Below are positions 30,467 through 39,272 of a DNA stretch of 64,000 nt, piece after piece. The translations under genes and the position numbers were made by a program. The stretch is from contig NC_013082.1 in NCBI RefSeq assembly GCF_000142805.1, positions 1,240,001 to 1,304,000 on the forward strand, read 5' to 3'. Every line of letters begins with the position of its first letter. The first letter of the stretch is position 1. Under the pieces are notes generated by a model. It saw only the letters and a list, made by a program, of their open reading frames with translations. It searched no databases and had not been told where the DNA came from. The DNA is from Lachancea thermotolerans CBS 6340 (taxonomy: Eukaryota > Ascomycota > Saccharomycetes > Saccharomycetales > Saccharomycetaceae).

Positions 30467-31265
30467 TTAGAGATCTTTAAAATAGGTTAAATAATTCGCT
30501 GCGGTCTTGACAGCATTGTAAGCATTAACGGGGGTGAAGGGTAGTATTATCTATTCATGTCATATTAATATAATATAATATAACATAATATATTTAGAGA
30601 TCAAGAGCCGCCGAAGGCCGGTCGCGAAAGACGCTTTAAAGACAGTTGGGCTCAAACGTTAAAGCAAAACAATGGATTTGTATCTCGAAGGAGCATACGA
30701 AAAGCATTATCAAGGGCTTTCCGAATAAAAGGTAGGTCAGCGCCCTTCAAATATGATTCAGAAGACAAAAGTTCGTGCTAGTTATTTACGCAAAGTGTTG
30801 AGCTGACAAAATATAACTTAACCTAAGAAGCTCCTGTCTTGAACTAAAGCAAAAAGGCCTGCACACGAGGGCAAGAATAGAATGTTATGAGAAGGCTTTA
30901 ACTTTCGGAAAAATGAAAGCTTGAATCTCTGGATCAATCACTCTTAACCAACAAAGAGAATTAAGTTTCTAGGATTCAAGGAACAGCACATCTACAAACC
31001 TTTTGTTTTTCGTTCGAACTTTTGAAAAGCGTATGGGGTTCTTGGTAATGATAGATTTTCTATAATCGTATGTACAAGTCTGATTGGCACTAACGATGTC
31101 CCTGATAAACGTGCGTCTTCCATAAGAGCTCATGACTGGCGCAACAAAGACATCAAAAAGATGTATCTATTGAAGCAAGCTTTTTTTTTCTGAACAGACC
31201 AATGAATGTTATCAAAGGAGTATTATCAAAGACACATGTAATGTTTCCAACAGGCCTTTATAGAC
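30467..31265. other. Convergent intergenic region ADE2 / ceramide glucosyltransferase
   Basis: About 800 bp, long for a gap between convergent genes. It holds an AT dinucleotide/pentanucleotide-rich run at about 30564-30596 (TAATATAATATAATATAAC-like). No coding frame, tRNA or mobile element was recognised. It may have held a gene lost in this lineage, but that is a guess. Confidence 0.5.
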
Positions 31266-32909
31266 TCACTGAAGCTCTTCTGCGGTTAGATCAGGCTTTA
31301 TCCGAAATGGCTTGTTTCTCCAATCGATCACTGAGCCACACATGGCCTTTATCCAAATAGGAAGCGCTAAAATTTCACGCAAAACCCAGATGCGGAGCCA
31401 ATCCCAAAAGCTGCGACGACGTCCCGCCTGCGACAAAAAAGCGGGTAGCTCACGGATCTGATCATCCATAAACACGACTTTCGATAGTATACAGTACTGA
31501 ATCCAATCGGTCAGACACCAAATCAAAAGATGCATGCAGAAAAAGAGACGAAATCTCAAATGCAAAAGCCGCGAGGCCCAAAATGCGCCCATGAAGCCAA
31601 TTACTATGCTTTCAGTGGTTGGCTCCAACAATGTTGCAGCCAGCACCATGTACTTGCGAACACGCAGCCACCGCACCCGTCGATTGATGAAGTTTCGGAG
31701 TCCTTCATCTTTAGCTCCAAACCTGAGAGGCTGAACAACCGCGTCCATGGTCATTCCCGTGCGCCCTCCAAGCATGTCCCAGAGAGCAGTACCAATCATA
31801 TTGTCCTCTCCAATGTATGTGCTGAAGAATTCGATACCATGATGATGTTGTTGCTCCTCAGCAGGAACGTCCCTGGATTGTAACTTGTTCGCAACAACAA
31901 CATACTCTGTAAAGGGCAAATGATGATCATCTTGAGATGCTTTGTTTTTGAGAGCTATCATCCGCGCATCTTGTTGGATTTGAGGATCGCGAAATAGATC
32001 TGTCCGCCTCGTAGCCTGCCCCACATACTCAACCGCTTTATCGAGATCAGAACGGCGGTAAAGATTGCTTTTGCCATTTACGCAAGGCGCGATGGAAACC
32101 TTGTTGAACCCAACGTAAAATTTGGCGTGCGAGCTAAACATGAACATTTCGTCCAACCGCGCGCTTAATGGAAGGCTCAAGGGACTTTGTGCGACACTTA
32201 TCGCCAGCGGAACATGGTGCGTTAGTACTACGGGACGATTCCTAGTTTTGGTTCCATTGTCGAGAGACTTCGTGAGACTTGCAACACTCCGGCTCAGAGT
32301 CCCGGGAGAACACCAGACATTAGAGTCCAAAACCCAGATTATATCATATTTCGCGTGCCGATACGCTTTCGAAAGATTGTTGATCTTGGGATTAGGGCCG
32401 TAGTGATCCTCTGACCCGTTTATACCGACCAACAGCTTCAAATCGTAGTCTGGGTACTTTTCTAGCAGTCCTTTTATCACTGGAATACAAGGATCTTGTG
32501 GACTTTCAACGCAAAAAAGAACCTCAAACCGATCAGTTGCGTACGCTTGCAGAATACTACTTTCGAGGCAGGAAGCCATTTCTGTGTCAATGCCTTTGCA
32601 AGGGCGAATGATGCTTACCGGTTCACGCGAATCACCGGCATCGGCCAGTCCTCGGGGGCCTCTGAACTTCCGCACAATCTCTATCCATCCTGAGTATGCT
32701 AACGCTAGTACTGTTACGTACCAGATCAGGCATACTAGCGCCAAAAACTTCTGGAGTCCCGAAACCGGATCCTTCCCGTACCGCCTTTTCTCGGAATTGT
32801 CCTGCGTGAACTTACTATCAGCGATTACACTCTCGAGGCTTGGTGAAACCAACGAGAGGAATAGCACTAGCCCCGGAATCATTATTGACAAGACTCGTGT
32901 CCCTGGCAT
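31266..32909 (-). CDS. Ceramide glucosyltransferase (GlcCer synthase)
   Basis: 547 residues from the ATG at 32909. A GT21-family enzyme of the Golgi/ER that transfers glucose from UDP-glucose to ceramide. The D1-D2-D3-(Q/R)xxRW pattern is visible: VSIIRPCKGIDTEM and FCVESPQDP, WVLDSNVW, YIGEDNMIG and NRRVRWLRVRKYM. Hydrophobic helices lie at the N-terminus and near the C-terminus (MGAFWASRLL..., FFCMHLLIWCLTDW). The frame extends to a TTG at 32948; the ATG at 32909 gives a signal-like N-terminus, and another ATG follows nine codons later. S. cerevisiae lacks this enzyme and makes no glucosylceramide. Between ADE2 and SDH6/RGA, both S. cerevisiae sister regions have nothing, so the gene was lost there or moved here. 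Confidence 0.9.
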   Translation of the reverse strand: MPGTRVLSIMIPGLVLFLSLVSPSLESVIADSKFTQDNSEKRRYGKDPVSGLQKFLALVCLIWYVTVLALAYSGWIEIVRKFRGPRGLADAGDSREPVSIIRPCKGIDTEMASCLESSILQAYATDRFEVLFCVESPQDPCIPVIKGLLEKYPDYDLKLLVGINGSEDHYGPNPKINNLSKAYRHAKYDIIWVLDSNVWCSPGTLSRSVASLTKSLDNGTKTRNRPVVLTHHVPLAISVAQSPLSLPLSARLDEMFMFSSHAKFYVGFNKVSIAPCVNGKSNLYRRSDLDKAVEYVGQATRRTDLFRDPQIQQDARMIALKNKASQDDHHLPFTEYVVVANKLQSRDVPAEEQQHHHGIEFFSTYIGEDNMIGTALWDMLGGRTGMTMDAVVQPLRFGAKDEGLRNFINRRVRWLRVRKYMVLAATLLEPTTESIVIGFMGAFWASRLLHLRFRLFFCMHLLIWCLTDWIQYCILSKVVFMDDQIRELPAFLSQAGRRRSFWDWLRIWVLREILALPIWIKAMCGSVIDWRNKPFRIKPDLTAEELQ

Positions 32910-33554
32910 CTTCTGGCGGGTGCGGTCGACATCCGAACAGATCGCCAAGCGCTTATTAACTTCCCGAAATATTAAGCCGAGCTGAAAATTTACTCAGCGC
33001 GATAAAGTAAGTTCTCACGAAGCTTAAAGCGATATTATCAAGAGCGCTCCGCGGCTAAGAAAACGCGTTCAACATCCTGATCGTCTCTTCGGTACTTCCT
33101 CTAAAACTGCCTTGGTTTTGTTCCTAATTGCAACCGCTTGTAAATGGTGCTCAGCACTCGCAGGTCCGAGTTCCAGCTCGTCCCCATCAATAAAGCTTTC
33201 ACAGCGTACAAAATTACGGTAGTCTCTGATGGCACCAGCTACTGCAACGGCCGAAAACTAACCGCTCAGTTCGTCCTGCAAAGGAGGGCAGCGTTGACAA
33301 TTTTGTATCCCAAATCTATAGGATGGCAGCGCGGTTCATTTGCCAGCTTGACGCTCCAGCGTGTCGCTCAGTGCTCTACAATTTCTAAACCATACCAAGA
33401 ATCTGCAACAATTGTAGTATAACTGTAAAAAGAAGAACAACAATCAGATGCTTGACAGACCGTTCTTCGCTGCATACTCAATTTTAACTCAGACCAGGCA
33501 ATATTTTTTTTCCACATGCGCCAATATTATTCCCATTGTTCGGAATTTCTCGCG

Positions 33555-33626
33555 TTCGAGAAACATTTCGTGAAACATTCTGGGAAACACTCGGGAAACA
33601 TCTGGGAAGCATGAGTGAAATTTCAC
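33555..33626. promoter_or_regulatory. GAA/TTC repeat array resembling a heat-shock element
   Basis: Inverted GAA/TTC blocks: TTC at 33555, GAA at 33560, TTC at 33567, GAA at 33572, TTC at 33578, GAA at 33584. Further GAA blocks at 33595 and 33606, and the palindrome GTGAAATTTCAC at 33615-33626. TTCnnGAA units are what Hsf1 trimers bind. The blocks recur every 11-12 bp, so the array can also be read as an imperfect tandem repeat of a GGGAAACAT-like unit. It lies between two divergent genes; which one it would serve is unclear. Confidence 0.45.
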
Positions 33627-34210
33627 GTGACTAGAATCATGTCGAGATCGGACACCTCAGCTGGGCCGCGATAGCGCAGCAGACTGGAGCAGCTGAGCAC
33701 ATTTGCTTGTTGGAGATTTGTTCTCTACATCTTTGCAAATCTTGTGCGACCGGAGCGAGATCACTGACCGTTCGCGAAGTCCGTCAGGGAAGCTCGCGCA
33801 GCGCCAGTTGTCACAGAGACTCTGGGAGCTCCGCCCGAATAGCACTGGTTGCATGCCGTACGCAGCGGGGCATATTTACAGCCCTGTGACTGAGTATTGA
33901 AAGTTCGACGTACGTTCATACCTGCTGATGCAGCACGCGTAGTTCCAGCCATTCCATTTGTCAGGCAGACGCGCAAATCTAGATATTCTAGGCAGCGCGT
34001 TTTTCCTCGAAAGGCGCGGCTTTGCCCTGTCCATACAAGAATGCACCCTGTTTGGTTCATTCTTGATGCGACGACCTTCGATTTTACGGCGCGGATGCCA
34101 GGAAGCATGGCCCAGCACTTCCGAAAACCACTAGCACCGTAGCTTACGCATTCCTGAGACCCCCAGTCTACAAGCGGCCAGCGTTGAAGCAGCTCTATTA
34201 TCTCACTTTG

Positions 34211-34217
34211 TGAGTCA
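34211..34217. promoter_or_regulatory. TGAGTCA (Gcn4/AP-1 type) upstream of SDH6
   Basis: Perfect TGAGTCA about 105 bp before the SDH6 start used here. A single 7-bp match; function inferred only. Confidence 0.25.
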
Positions 34218-34320
34218 GCCCATTGCAACTTGTTGCCGTTTCACAGTACACATAATGATAAATCAAAATTGTCGTAGTAATTAAACCTTAAGAAGCATGT
34301 CCCGCCCCGCATTTCCCGCG

Positions 34321-34560
34321 ATGGCCAAACGACTCAGCGGATTACAACGTGAAGTGCTGCAAATGTACCGGCAGTGCATTCGGGCCGCCCACGACAAGCC
34401 GAAGGCCAACCAGCCCAATTTTGTGACGCACATCCGAAAGGAATTTAGACAATATCAGGACCTCCCCCGCAAAGACTTTAGCACGATAGAGCACCTACTA
34501 AGGGTTGGCCACCGGAGATTGGAAATGTACTCCCAGCCAGAAGTCAAAGACATACACTAA
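34321..34560 (+). CDS. SDH6: Sdh6, complex II assembly factor (SDHAF1, LYR family)
   Basis: 79 residues from MAKRLSGLQREVLQMYR, the same length as S. cerevisiae Sdh6 (YDR379C-A). It is a mitochondrial matrix chaperone that helps mature the iron-sulfur subunit Sdh2. The LYR-type helix appears as QMYRQCIRAA near residue 13 and the conserved LPRKDFSTIEHLLRVG follows at about 52. An in-frame ATG at 34297 would add eight residues (MSRPAFPA) and is the first ATG; family alignment favours 34321, so the true start is undecided. Placed between ARO10 and the RGA gene, as expected from YDR380W-YDR379C-A-YDR379W. Confidence 0.93.
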   Translation: MAKRLSGLQREVLQMYRQCIRAAHDKPKANQPNFVTHIRKEFRQYQDLPRKDFSTIEHLLRVGHRRLEMYSQPEVKDIH

Positions 34561-34668
34561 TTTTCATGAAAAACGTAACGAAGTTGCGCTCTCTGTGTCC
34601 TTGAGCTACAGATGTATATAGTAAAGTAACGAAAAGTAACCAGAAAAGCCATGCCCCGGAGAATTCCT

Positions 34669-37551
34669 TCAGCCAAAAATGTCTCGATGCCTGGAAATGA
34701 CGAAGGAAACAACGTAGTTGCGTTCCCTCATGTCTATAATGTCTTTTTCTCCACTGTAGTCCCGAATGAGGCCCGGCGCAAACACCAAGCACAGGTTGTG
34801 CGGGTTCATTAGGTTAGATTCGCTGAATTGTGCCACCAGATTGATATGACGAACGAGTCTTTTCAGGAGGTTGTAATGTTGCTCGGGCAGCTGCTGCAGG
34901 ATAGTTGTAAGTTTTGCCAGCGTGCTGCGGTATAGAACAGACTCGCTGTTTAAATTGCTCTTCAATGGCAAGGTGCTTAGCAGGTTTTGTTCACGAACTA
35001 GCCTCATAAGGGGTTCATACACTTTAAATGTGAATACCGGGTTGGGTAATTTTCTCAGATATCTCTTTAGTATGCCGGTGACCGCGTGAATGTCCTGATT
35101 AAGTTGCACGCTTAACCTATCGGACATTGGGTCATTTGGTGTCCATTGTGCAAATAAAGCTTCTGTTTGTTCTATCAGCAGCTGACTCCCGGATTTCCGG
35201 TATAGTCCATCAGTACTGAGAAACTCGTCCTTGGACTCAATGTGCCGTATGCAAGTGTCCACTATCATTGGAATCTCGCTGTGCTCAAAAGAACACCTCG
35301 CCACCAGTGTAGAGCCATATAGTACACTACCCTCCTTGGTACCACTAGGTGATGACGCCGCTGAACTTTTTTTGTCATTTTGCACTGGCATGAGCTTCAT
35401 ATCCTCGAACTCATTAGGGTTTTGTAGCATAGGAGATGAAATTTCGAATCTGTTTTGTGATCCCGAAGAAATTGCATTCTGAGGCTTGCCGCCCGAGAAA
35501 AGCTTCCAAAACTTTGGTTTTGCGGTAGTAGCTACACTTGCCGTGGCCGCTTGACGCTCCTGCCACTCATCGAGAACTTCTGGCTCAAATGACTCAACAG
35601 ATTCAGATATAACAGCTTTCTGTGCCTTAATATTGTTGAGGCTTTTAATTTCTTCTTGCAATGACTCTTTGGAAGACTTTAGTAAGTCTATGTCATGCGT
35701 TAGCTGCATTTTTGTACTCTGAAGTTGATTAACTTCAACTTTTAAGCGACGTAGTGTAAGCTCCATTTGTGCGACATCACTTCTTAAGAAGACGTTATTC
35801 GTTGGAGTTTCCTCTTTATCTTCTTCCGCCTGAGCGCTTCCCGTACTTTTATTCTGCTCATGTAGCGCCCCGTCAATTTTATTAGAGAACGAAGAGTCGT
35901 TTTCTAAAGGAGGGGTTCTGAAAACTGACACCCCACTGGCACTACTCGTGGACGGTTTGTGGCCGTTCTGCTCCCCGTTTGTGCCGATAACCTGACTATA
36001 AACTGTACTATCGCTCTGATGTTTTGATGTGATCCGTTGTTGAGACGGTGAAGGCCCTGCTGACTGGCTAGATGTTACACCCCAACCAGAATGTGTATCA
36101 AAATCTTGATTTTTTGTAGATGTGCCATTCTTGACGTCCTTGGACTTGGGCCTTAGGTTCATCATTATGCTTTTGGACCTCAACGAAAGAGACCTACCGA
36201 GTTTCTTGGCATTGCCGCTAGATGTTCTTCTATGATGACCGAATATTGGCGGGGAACGGGCCGTGTTTGAGGTGGCCGAATTGTCCATACTCCTCCGAGC
36301 AGGCATGTTATCATATGGCAGCCCAAGAACAATGTCCTCGTTACAAGATGACTTGCTTTTGGAAGGAGTCAAGATACCTAAGCCAGGACCAGAAGGATCT
36401 TCTTGGGATTTCACCCTAACTGGAGAATTCAAAGCGTTCATTATATCTTCGTCATTTAACACCAATCCTTGTCTATAAGCGGTAGGAGACTTGCTCAAGT
36501 TCTCATCATTAGAGTTCCTTAGCGGTGTTCTGTTTAAAAGAACTTTCTTAGATTCCTTAGGCAGGCCCAATAGTTCTTGCGGAGAGTTATCCGTGGGGTG
36601 GTTTTGTTCGTGGTTTTGTTCGTGGTTTTGTTCGTGGCGCTGGTCCTCGTCCTGGTCTTGGGCCTGATCCTGATCATTATCAAGAGTGATTTGAAGCATA
36701 TCATCAATGGAAAGCTGACTCTTGTGCTTCTTAGGAGTAGCTTTCTCTGTCTCTTCATCAGCGGTACTCATGTAATCTCCGTCAAAGAGAAATTGGGCCA
36801 CTACACTCTCAGAATTGCTTCTAACAGTGCTATTATTACCGCGATCAGAACTTTCATATTTTTCAGTCAAAGTGGCAGGATCACCGGACGCAGATGTTGC
36901 AGCCGAAAAGTCTAGTGGAATTGCAAGTGATGAAACGCTTGATATTGGCTGCTGATTGTCGTTAGGAGATACCGTAAAAGAAGCATCTTCTCTAGAAATG
37001 GCAGAGAAGCGGGGGTTCGAGTTCTTCAATGGTGATAGCGGCCGCTGACTTGAGCGCTCTGGAATTGCCGGCTCAGGCTGTGGGAGGGTAGTGTCACTGT
37101 TGCTCCCGCCACTGTTATCAGGAATAAGCGGCAGTTGTTTCTTCAGTCGTCGCTTTCGCTCTTCATAGTGTTTGCGTTTCTCAAGCAGCCGTTCGTGGCA
37201 TGCTATACAGAACAATCCTCGCTTCGTCTTGGCATACCTCAAGTCCTCAATCTTGTCACCACATTTACAGCACTTGAAACAATCCGAGCAGTATGCCTCG
37301 TTGGATGAAGCGAGGATAATAGCCAGATCGTCGATTTTCTTCCCGCAGTTTTTACAGGAATCTGAGCACGCGAAGCAGATCAGCGCGCCTGTTCCCAAAA
37401 CCAAGAAGTTAGAGTCACAACTTAATGGCTTCTCGCACTTGTAGCACGAGAAACAGTGTGTATGCCATCGATCACCACCTAATTCGTAGGCGTGGCCCAT
37501 CACTAGCGGGCCCTTGCATCGCACGCAGCATGGTGAGTCTCCCGCCGACAT
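34669..37551 (-). CDS. RGA1: Rho GTPase-activating protein with LIM domains (single Rga1/Rga2 orthologue)
   Basis: 960 residues. Two LIM zinc fingers lie at about residues 8-125 (CCVRCKGPL...CFSCYKCEKPL; CKNCGKKIDDL...CFKCCKCGDKI). Then comes a long low-complexity Ser/Asn-rich middle, a coiled coil near 590-645 and a C-terminal RhoGAP domain (about 755-960). The arginine finger sits in STDGLYRKSGSQ and the domain ends with NLMNPHNLCLVFAPGL. Rga1 and Rga2 inactivate Cdc42 during polarity. S. cerevisiae has both RGA1 (YOR127W) and RGA2 (YDR379W); this is the unduplicated ancestor-type gene. A HEQN x3 repeat (DNA 36598-36636) is a short 12-bp tandem array. Confidence 0.95.
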   Translation of the reverse strand: MSAGDSPCCVRCKGPLVMGHAYELGGDRWHTHCFSCYKCEKPLSCDSNFLVLGTGALICFACSDSCKNCGKKIDDLAIILASSNEAYCSDCFKCCKCGDKIEDLRYAKTKRGLFCIACHERLLEKRKHYEERKRRLKKQLPLIPDNSGGSNSDTTLPQPEPAIPERSSQRPLSPLKNSNPRFSAISREDASFTVSPNDNQQPISSVSSLAIPLDFSAATSASGDPATLTEKYESSDRGNNSTVRSNSESVVAQFLFDGDYMSTADEETEKATPKKHKSQLSIDDMLQITLDNDQDQAQDQDEDQRHEQNHEQNHEQNHPTDNSPQELLGLPKESKKVLLNRTPLRNSNDENLSKSPTAYRQGLVLNDEDIMNALNSPVRVKSQEDPSGPGLGILTPSKSKSSCNEDIVLGLPYDNMPARRSMDNSATSNTARSPPIFGHHRRTSSGNAKKLGRSLSLRSKSIMMNLRPKSKDVKNGTSTKNQDFDTHSGWGVTSSQSAGPSPSQQRITSKHQSDSTVYSQVIGTNGEQNGHKPSTSSASGVSVFRTPPLENDSSFSNKIDGALHEQNKSTGSAQAEEDKEETPTNNVFLRSDVAQMELTLRRLKVEVNQLQSTKMQLTHDIDLLKSSKESLQEEIKSLNNIKAQKAVISESVESFEPEVLDEWQERQAATASVATTAKPKFWKLFSGGKPQNAISSGSQNRFEISSPMLQNPNEFEDMKLMPVQNDKKSSAASSPSGTKEGSVLYGSTLVARCSFEHSEIPMIVDTCIRHIESKDEFLSTDGLYRKSGSQLLIEQTEALFAQWTPNDPMSDRLSVQLNQDIHAVTGILKRYLRKLPNPVFTFKVYEPLMRLVREQNLLSTLPLKSNLNSESVLYRSTLAKLTTILQQLPEQHYNLLKRLVRHINLVAQFSESNLMNPHNLCLVFAPGLIRDYSGEKDIIDMRERNYVVSFVISRHRDIFG
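36598..36636 (-). repeat. 12-bp coding tandem repeat inside the RGA gene
   Basis: Three copies of GTGGTTTTGTTC on the plus strand, encoding HEQN repeats within an Asp/Gln/Glu-rich low-complexity segment. Being a multiple of three, length changes would keep the frame. Confidence 0.85.
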
Positions 37552-38001
37552 TTAAGACTAAATGATATGAGCGAACAAAAGCGCCCGTTGTAGCTTGAGT
37601 ACTAATTAAGTTTAAGCACTAAGTCTTTGCAACGCCTGGTGATTGGCACTTTATATCAATTTCGTGGCTATCTCAAGGTTTCAATACATTTTCGATTCCT
37701 TCGAAATTTACATACATATATATCGAAATTAGCCACATCTCCACCTACGACCAGCGTGCACATGCACATACTCGAACTTACGCCCCTATAGATTTACAGC
37801 CAGCCCGAAGTGATACTGAAATACCGCCGATGCTGGACGCCATAGACTGAGCACTCAAGCGTCGCTGCTTGCTTTGAGGAGCGCTTTATATTGAGTTTTA
37901 TTCTCGCACTGAATAAACAATGAAAAATTATTGTAATACATCAAAAACATAATCGAGGATCTACTTTAAGTTAACCTAAAACGCAAAGTTTAAAACCCGC
38001 A
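37552..38001. other. Divergent intergenic region RGA / LSM6
   Basis: About 450 bp, AT-rich near LSM6. No specific site, RNA gene or repeat recognised. Confidence 0.55.
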
Positions 38002-38256
38002 ATGTCGTCAAGCGGCGAGTCAACTACTACTGCATCTGCACAGTTCCTTTCAAACATAATAGGGCAATCCGTGGTTGTCAAGCTGCACAATGGAATGCTG
38101 TATCAAGGTGTACTAGAATCTATTGATGGGTTCATGAACATTGCGCTAAACCAGGCAACGGAGCACTACGAAACGGCTTCGAACGGATTGCTCCATCGCT
38201 ACGACGGCGACGTGTTTGTGAGAGGTACTCAAGTGCTGTATATCAGCGAGGCTTGA
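38002..38256 (+). CDS. LSM6: Lsm6, Sm-like protein
   Basis: 84 residues (86 in S. cerevisiae). A subunit of the cytoplasmic Lsm1-7 ring (mRNA decapping) and of the nuclear Lsm2-8 ring (U6 snRNA). The Sm1 motif is VVVKLHNGMLYQGVLESIDGFMN (about residues 24-46) and the Sm2 motif is DGDVFVRGTQVLYI near the C-terminus. Intronless. Tail-to-tail with ATP17. Confidence 0.97.
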   Translation: MSSSGESTTTASAQFLSNIIGQSVVVKLHNGMLYQGVLESIDGFMNIALNQATEHYETASNGLLHRYDGDVFVRGTQVLYISEA

Positions 38257-38532
38257 GCAGGCGCGCAAGCGCGCAGTGTATACGTATGTAAGGCTAATAT
38301 TAATATTGGAAATGGTGCGCAACAAGTGATGAAGACAATGCGTGCGCTTAGGCGAGGCAAGTCAGTAACATATTCGCCATGTAGCTAAGTGGGTGTTGCA
38401 CCTGCTTCTACAGAGCCACGCGAGAGGAAGCTTTCTCCCGAGGTCACCATGGCGCAACCGCATACGCTGAGAATTCCGAGATCTTGTTTACTATAGAATA
38501 TTCATGTGGCATTGTATATACGTTCGTGCTGA

Positions 38533-38964
38533 TTAGTGTTCAGCGCCGCCCTTGTGGTGTCTGAGGTGGAAGTAGTACTCCATGGAGTACCCCATACCGA
38601 GAACAAACAGAGCAAGGTGCAGTAGAGGCTTGCCACTAGCGTTGTCTCCGTCGAAATATTTCGCCTTGTACTTGCCGATTGGACCTGATGGCTTGTACGC
38701 AGGAGCGGCACCCTGAGGCAGCGACTTGTAGAATTGCACCACCTGGGAAATACGCTGCGCGTTAGGAGCAGAGCCCAAGTTCTGTGAATACGTTAGTATT
38801 GGTTCATCCTTTGCGAAGCGAAAGCGACCGAAAGCCGCCGCATCGGCTTGGTCGCTCATTAGAAGTGCAGCTTGTCTGACCGGATTAAATCCGATTGTTC
38901 AACATACCTTAGCGGATACGATCTTTGGAGGAATCAAAGTAGAGAGACAGCGTTTGGCAATCAT
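38533..38964 (-). CDS. ATP17: F1Fo ATP synthase subunit f (Atp17), spliced
   Basis: Exon 1 is 38908-38964 (MIAKRCLSTLIPPKIVSAK, 19 codons, phase 0); exon 2 is 38533-38781. Together they encode 101 residues, the S. cerevisiae length. The 126-nt intron has donor GTATGT, branch TACTAAC (38792-38798) and acceptor CACAG. Exon 2 starts NLGSAPNAQRISQVVQFYKSLPQG and ends GYSMEYYFHLRHHKGGAEH, with one membrane helix (LLHLALFVLGMGYSMEYYF). Reading exon 2 upstream from an intronic ATG (38859) would give a false N-terminus without the mitochondrial targeting segment. S. cerevisiae ATP17 is, as I recall, intronless, so intron presence differs between lineages. Confidence 0.94.
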
Positions 38965-39272
38965 GATAGCCCTCGTATTGATTACTTGTTTGCGACAGCT
39001 GAACGGCGTTGGATAAGACACTCCTTTAACTTCTGTGTGTTTTACAGGGAAAGTCGAAAATTTTGTGACATCGTTGCTAATGACCATCTACATGGGGTTT
39101 GATTGGCTCTCAAAGTTCAATATACGGAGTACTTAAAAGTGCTCTCGATGAAAGCCGGCGTTCGACCCTCCAGAGAGAACTAAAACAATAGCTATGCTTG
39201 TGAGATTGTGTAATCGGCTATTTACAAAGCAGCTTCCAGGGGAGCAATTTTAGTGCTTGAAGCGTATCCAAG
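38965..39272. other. Intergenic region ATP17 upstream / ARH1 3' flank
   Basis: About 310 bp between two minus-strand genes. Holds the ATP17 promoter and the ARH1 terminator by position. No distinctive site seen. Confidence 0.5.

Larger units (their letters stand above)
32910..34296. other. Long divergent intergenic region GlcCer synthase / SDH6
   Basis: About 1.39 kb. It contains a GAA/TTC repeat cluster resembling a heat-shock element (separate entry), CACGTGA at 33624-33630 and TGAGTCA at 34211-34217. Open frames of 60-155 codons occur on both strands (e.g. 33761-34228 minus), but none resembles a known protein and they overlap each other. Confidence 0.55.

Noticed and set aside
30897-30910. 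TTCCGAAAGTTAAA on the minus strand, resembling half of a centromere CDEIII element
   Set aside because: The left half does not fit, no CDEI box is at the right distance and the adjacent 80-90 bp are not strongly AT-rich.
33761-34228. Minus-strand open frame of 155 codons in the gap before SDH6
   Set aside because: No recognisable motif, unusual composition, overlaps other equally long frames on the opposite strand.
39120-39180. GTTCGACCC near 39,152 as a possible tRNA B box
   Set aside because: No matching acceptor, D-arm or anticodon stem could be drawn around it.
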